From positions 372,001 through 436,000 of the forward strand of contig NZ_CP060506.1 of NCBI RefSeq assembly GCF_015240065.1: DNA of 64,000 nt. The letters are read 5' to 3'. The notes beneath the pieces are model-generated. The model ran no database searches. It saw only the letters and a program-made list of their open reading frames with translations, and had not been told where the DNA came from. Of the stretch, positions 60,531 through 64,000 are shown in pieces (the stretch's first letter is position 1; each line of letters opens with the position of its first letter). This DNA is from Nanchangia anserum. GTDB lineage: Bacteria > Actinomycetota > Actinomycetes > Actinomycetales > Actinomycetaceae. A program made the position numbers and the translations under genes.

Positions 60531-61839
60531 GGGCGTGTGGTGCCCGCCGCGCGCACGTGGGCCGCTGGATGCCGAGGTGCGCATTCCCGGGTCGAAGTCC
60601 GCGACGAATCGCGCCCTCGTTCTCGCGCTCCTCGCTGAGGAGCCCAGTCGCATCGAGGGAGCTCTGAGCTGCCGCGACACCGACCTCATGATCGCGGCAA
60701 TTCGTGAGCTGGGCGCGCAGGTGGAGCCTCAGGGGGACACGATTGTCGTCACCCCGCCGCCCCGCCTCCACCCGCGCAGTGGCCGCATTGACTGCGGCCT
60801 CGCGGGAACGGTCATGCGTTTTATCGCCCCCATCGCCGCGCTGGCCAATGGCGATGTCACGCTCGACGGCGACGAGGCCGCGCGCGTGCGCCCGATGGCC
60901 GGGCTGGTGCGTGCGCTGACCGACATGGGCATCGAGGTCGAGTGCCTGGGAGAGCCGGGATTCTTGCCCCTCACCATCCACGGCCGCGGCCGGGTGCGCG
61001 GCGGTCGCGTCGAGGTGGATGCCTCGGCCTCGTCGCAGTTCCTGTCGGCACTGCTGCTGGCCGGCGCGCGATTCGATGAGGGCCTCGAGATTCACGCGAG
61101 CACGCCGGTGCCGTCGCTGCCGCACGTCGCCATGACGATGGAGGCGCTGCACGCGCGCGGGGTCGAGGCCGATGTTGCGCGCGTGAGCGTCCTCCACGGC
61201 GGCGAGACGCCCACGGACTGGCGCGTCCATCCCGGCCCGATCCGGGGCGGCAGGATCATCATCGAGCCCGATCTCACGAATGCCGGCCCCTTCCTCGCCG
61301 CCCCGCTCATCGCCGGCGGCCAGGTCCGCATCCTCGACTGGCCCGAGAACTCGACGCAGCCGGGTGCCCACTGGCGCGAGCTGATGACGATGGTGGGGGG
61401 TCGAATCAACCGCGACGACGACGGGCACCTGCTGTCACAGGCAATGGGACCGATCTCCGGGATCGACCAGACGATGAGCGAATACGGCGAACTCGTGCCG
61501 ACGGTCGCGGCGCTTGCCGCCCTCGCCGTCTCACCCTCGACGCTGCGCGGAATCGCCCACCTGCGCGGGCACGAAACCGATCGGCTCGCGGCGCTGGAAG
61601 AATCGCTGACTCGCCTCGGCGTGGGTGCGCAGGCGCGCCTGGGGTCTCTCGTCATCACGCCGCGCCCACCATCGGGGGCCGAACTCGACAGCTACGGTGA
61701 TCACCGAATGGTCATGTTCGCCGCCCTCATCGGGTTGGCCGTCAACGGGGTCAGCGTGCGTGACGTCGAGGCCGTGACCAAGACCTTCCCCCAGTTCGTG
61801 GACCTGTGGGAGGCCGTGGTGGCCACCGGAGCAGCCTAG
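60523..61839 (+). CDS. aroA: 3-phosphoshikimate 1-carboxyvinyltransferase (EPSP synthase)
   Basis: Joins shikimate-3-phosphate and phosphoenolpyruvate in aromatic amino acid synthesis. The 438-residue protein has '[20 protein letters not shown]' (PEP/S3P site), '[17 protein letters not shown]' (the LAGTVMRF form), '[18 protein letters not shown]', '[20 protein letters not shown]' and '[20 protein letters not shown]' with 'YGDHRMVM'. Coupled to the gene before it and followed at once by rsgA, the usual sigR-aroA-rsgA neighbourhood of actinobacteria. Confidence 0.95.
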   Translation: MSEGVWCPPRARGPLDAEVRIPGSKSATNRALVLALLAEEPSRIEGALSCRDTDLMIAAIRELGAQVEPQGDTIVVTPPPRLHPRSGRIDCGLAGTVMRFIAPIAALANGDVTLDGDEAARVRPMAGLVRALTDMGIEVECLGEPGFLPLTIHGRGRVRGGRVEVDASASSQFLSALLLAGARFDEGLEIHASTPVPSLPHVAMTMEALHARGVEADVARVSVLHGGETPTDWRVHPGPIRGGRIIIEPDLTNAGPFLAAPLIAGGQVRILDWPENSTQPGAHWRELMTMVGGRINRDDDGHLLSQAMGPISGIDQTMSEYGELVPTVAALAALAVSPSTLRGIAHLRGHETDRLAALEESLTRLGVGAQARLGSLVITPRPPSGAELDSYGDHRMVMFAALIGLAVNGVSVRDVEAVTKTFPQFVDLWEAVVATGAA

Positions 61840-61841
61840 TG

Positions 61842-62870
61842 GTGCGCCGAGACATCGGCACCGACGATCCTCGAGTGCGGGTGCGTCGTGGCCGCAAGGG
61901 GAAGAAGAGCCGGCGTCGCTCGAAGGATCGCGTCGATTACTCGGATGCCCCCATCGGTCAGGTCATCGCCGTGGATCGCGGGCGCTACCGCGTTCGCCTG
62001 GGCGAGGTCGACGTGCGCGCCGTCAAGGCACGTGAACTCGGTCGCCACGCTATCGTCGTTGGCGACCGGGTGCGCCTTGTCGGCGATCTGTCCGGTCGCG
62101 CCGACACGCTGGCCCGACTGGTTGAGGTGACGCCGCGCTCAACCGAGCTCACGCGCTCGGCCGAGGACACCCCCGGAGGCCGCGAGAAGCCGATGGTCGC
62201 CAACGCCGATCTCATGGTCATCGTCACCGCGTGCGCCGATCCGCCGCCGCGTCCACGCATGATCGATCGCTGCCTCGTTGCCGCCTATGCCGGCGGGATC
62301 TCGCCGCTGCTCGTCGCCACGAAAGCCGACCTCGCCCCGGCTGCGCCGCTGCTCGACCAGTTCACCGGGCTGGGATTGCCCAGCCTCGTCACGTCCTTCG
62401 ACGGCGAGGCGTGGGAGGGGCTCGAGGGCCTGTCCGAGGCCGTGCGCGGGCACACGTGCGTGCTCGTCGGGCACTCCGGGGTTGGCAAATCGACTCTGAC
62501 GAACGCACTCATCCCCGAGGCAGCGCGGCGCACCGGTGAGGTCAACGCCGTCACCGGGCGCGGGCGGCACACGTCGACGGGGGCCGTCGCCCTCGAGCTG
62601 CCCGGCGGCGGGTGGCTCATCGACACCCCGGGTATCCGCTCCTTCGGGTTGGCCCACGTCGAGATCGACGACTTGCTCGCCGCCTTTGCCGATCTCGCCG
62701 AGGCCGCGAACCAGTGTCCGCGGCGGTGCTCGCACACCGCCGATGAGGTCGAGTGCGCCCTCGATGCGTGGGCGCGAGGGGATGCTCGGCGCGAGGCTCG
62801 CCTTGATTCGTTCCGGCGCCTGCTGGAGACCAAACTCAGCGCCGCCGAGCCGTGGCAGGTTGGCCACTGA
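61842..62870 (+). CDS. rsgA: Ribosome small-subunit-dependent GTPase RsgA
   Basis: A circularly permuted GTPase of 342 residues that assists 30S subunit maturation. An N-terminal OB-fold ('IGQVIAVDRGRYRVRLGEVD') precedes the permuted G motifs: G4 'LLVATKADL', G1 'LVGHSGVGKSTLTNALIP', and G3 'WLIDTPGIRSFG'. The zinc knuckle is 'NQCPRRCSHTADEVECAL'. A basic N-terminal extension is typical of the actinobacterial form. GTG 61842 sits three bases after the aroA stop; the GTG at 61839, overlapping that stop, is equally possible. Confidence 0.93.
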   Translation: MRRDIGTDDPRVRVRRGRKGKKSRRRSKDRVDYSDAPIGQVIAVDRGRYRVRLGEVDVRAVKARELGRHAIVVGDRVRLVGDLSGRADTLARLVEVTPRSTELTRSAEDTPGGREKPMVANADLMVIVTACADPPPRPRMIDRCLVAAYAGGISPLLVATKADLAPAAPLLDQFTGLGLPSLVTSFDGEAWEGLEGLSEAVRGHTCVLVGHSGVGKSTLTNALIPEAARRTGEVNAVTGRGRHTSTGAVALELPGGGWLIDTPGIRSFGLAHVEIDDLLAAFADLAEAANQCPRRCSHTADEVECALDAWARGDARREARLDSFRRLLETKLSAAEPWQVGH

Positions 62871-62920
62871 ACCGCCACAGTGAGCGCGAACGGCCGCGAG
62901 GGCGGATGCGAGGCGCGTGG

Positions 62921-62926
62921 TAGCGT
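62921..62926 (+). promoter_or_regulatory. -10 box of the phosphatase gene at 62933
   Basis: TAGCGT exactly six bases before the GTG start, with no ribosome-binding site; predicted leaderless start. Confidence 0.45.
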
Positions 62927-62932
62927 CAACGC

Positions 62933-63711
62933 GTGACTTCTCTCGACGATGACCTGGCTCTCGCGCATGCCCTGGCCGATTGCGCCGACGCGATCACCCT
63001 CGCCCGTTTTGGCGCGGCCGATCTCCACGTCGAGGCGAAAGCCGATCTCACTCCCGTCACCGATGCCGACCGCGCCTGCGAGGACGCCCTGCGCGATATG
63101 CTCGCACGCGAGCGCCCCGACGACGCCGTCCTTGGCGAAGAACGCGGCGGGTCGATCCCGAGCGAGCGCGGGTGGATCATCGATCCCATCGACGGGACGA
63201 AGAACTACGTGCGCGGTGTGCCGACGTGGGCGAGCCTCATCGGCCTCGTTGATGGCGGCCAGGTCATCCTCGGCTGCGTGAGCGCCCCGGCGCTCGGGCG
63301 ACGCTGGTGGGCAGCGCGCGGACGCGGTGCCCACGTTTGCGCCCTCGGCGCCACCCGACGCATCCACGTCTCGGGCGTGGGACGCATCGAGGATGCCTCG
63401 CTGTCGTACTCGTCCCTAACCGGGTGGCGCGACCTCGGGCTTCTCGACAATTTCCTCGCCCTCAATATGGACGCGTGGCGCGCGCGGGCTTTTGGCGACT
63501 TCTATTCCTACATGCTGCTCGCCGAGGGATGCGTCGACATCGCGTGCGAACCCGAACTCGCCCTGCACGACATGGCCGCGCTCGTCCCCATCGTCGAGGA
63601 GGCCGGCGGCCGTTTCACGTCGCTGGCCGGCGAGGACGGCCCCTGGGGAACCAACGCCCTCGCGACCATGGCCGCCTCCACTCCCAGGTTCTCAGCTACC
63701 TCGGCGCCTGA
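62933..63711 (+). CDS. hisN: Inositol monophosphatase family, histidinol-phosphatase-like; frameshifted at the end
   Basis: A Li+-sensitive-type metal phosphatase, about 259 residues when corrected, probably histidinol-phosphatase (HisN) or inositol-1-phosphatase. Motifs: 'ADLTPVTDADRACEDALR', 'DDAVLGEERGGSIPSERGWI' with 'IDPIDGTKNYVRGVPTW' (metal site), and late 'YMLLAEGCVDIACEPELALH'. 'DMAALVPIVEEAGGRFTSLA' is followed by the break at 63668, where one A is missing: ACC-AAT-GGC read as ACC-ATG-GCC. Restored, the end is 'NGRLHSQVLSYLGA'. The specific substrate is not certain. Confidence 0.85.
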
Positions 63712-63730
63712 ACGACCGCCGAATACCGAC

Positions 63731-64000
63731 CTAATGCGTGGGCACGCCGCGTGCTCGCCCTCCTCGCCGAGCAGCCACGACACCCAGTCGCGGTGAAGCA
63801 CGAGCCACGCGAGCAATCCGTATCCGGCCTGGCCAGGCAGCCCGTCGCCGGCGGCCAGGTCGGATAGCCACTGGTCGTGGTCCTTCAGCGCCGTGTAGGT
63901 GTCGACGTAGGGGACCTTCCGCCGCGCACACACCTCGGCGCACGCGCGCGAAAAATGGGCTAACTGATCGTCCTCGACCCCGGGCAACGGGGGAGGACCG
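63731..64000 (-). CDS. SGNH/GDSL-type hydrolase, C-terminal fragment
   Basis: The gene is cut by the window end. Visible residues include 'LPGVEDDQLAHFSRACAEVC', 'RKVPYVDTYTALKDHDQWLS', 'GDGLPGQAGYGLLAWLVLHR', the layout of the last block of SGNH hydrolases (Asp region near the C terminus). The usual His of the DxxH block is replaced (DGLP). In the frame read here the protein would run on into hisN to 63508; one missing base near 63745-63755 would instead end it at the TAG at 63731 (VPTH), 19 bases from hisN. Family call moderate; substrate unknown. Confidence 0.6.
   Translation of the reverse strand, partial: RSSPVARGRGRSVSPFFARVRRGVCAAEGPLRRHLHGAEGPRPVAIRPGRRRRAAWPGRIRIARVARASPRLGVVAARRGGRARGVPTH

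Overview
The window is high-GC chromosomal DNA from an actinobacterium. The markers are mtrA-mtrB-lpqB followed by comF, a long HPF and secA, a WhiB regulator, DUF3499, DUF5719, TIGR03089 and an Rv3235-like protein, a SigR/RsrA pair, the 24-residue ribosomal protein bL37, and an FdxA/DapC pair. Gene order from about 32 to 63.7 kb resembles the conserved block around mtrA/secA1/sigH in Mycobacterium. Mycolate and arabinan genes are absent, and an Actinomycetaceae-like organism fits best, but the genus cannot be fixed by reading alone.

Layout: (1) 0-6.4 kb is a cell-surface polysaccharide locus with three glycosyltransferases, a Wzx-like flippase, and WecB/WecC enzymes for UDP-ManNAc uronate. 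(2) 6.4-13.1 kb holds FdxA, DapC, citrate synthase, a TM2 protein, DapD, Maf and a class III nucleotide cyclase. (3) 13.1-15.6 kb is a two-component system and a GtrA protein. (4) 15.7-18.4 kb is purK-purE and galE. (5) 18.5-33.2 kb is a second envelope-glycan locus: two LCP ligases, five GT2 enzymes, UDP-galactopyranose mutase, a Wzm/Wzt-type ABC exporter, a large membrane protein, an acyltransferase and ManA. GalE, Glf, GlfT1-like transferases, exporter and LCP ligases together suggest a galactofuranose-containing wall polymer. (6) 33.2-48.6 kb is the conserved envelope, regulation and secretion block: TIGR03089, WhiB, a giant transferase-membrane protein, DUF5719, a metallopeptidase-like protein, DUF3499, MtrAB-LpqB, ComF, HPF and SecA. 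(7) 48.6-53.7 kb is a poorly characterised module: Rv3235-like, LysM, an Sm-like protein, a small HTH protein, a SAF protein, a MinD/CpaE-like P-loop protein and DUF6912. (8) 53.7-64 kb is SbcCD, AroD, bL37, SigR-RsrA, a small membrane protein, AroA-RsgA, a HisN-type phosphatase and a partial SGNH hydrolase.

Two properties cut across the window. First, at least ten genes, including normally essential ones such as secA and dapD, are split by an apparent one-base indel, nearly always a deletion. This points to base-level sequence error rather than gene decay; the full intended spans are annotated here. Second, many genes have a TANNNT-like -10 hexamer exactly six bases before the start codon, which predicts widespread leaderless transcripts. 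A 12-bp palindrome abutting the -10 box is shared by the citrate synthase and dapD promoters, and is the most interesting regulatory signal seen.

No rRNA, tRNA, insertion sequence, prophage or CRISPR array was seen. No stretch over 300 bases lacks a gene; the longest gene-free interval is the 171-base leader of the HPF gene (44818-44988).
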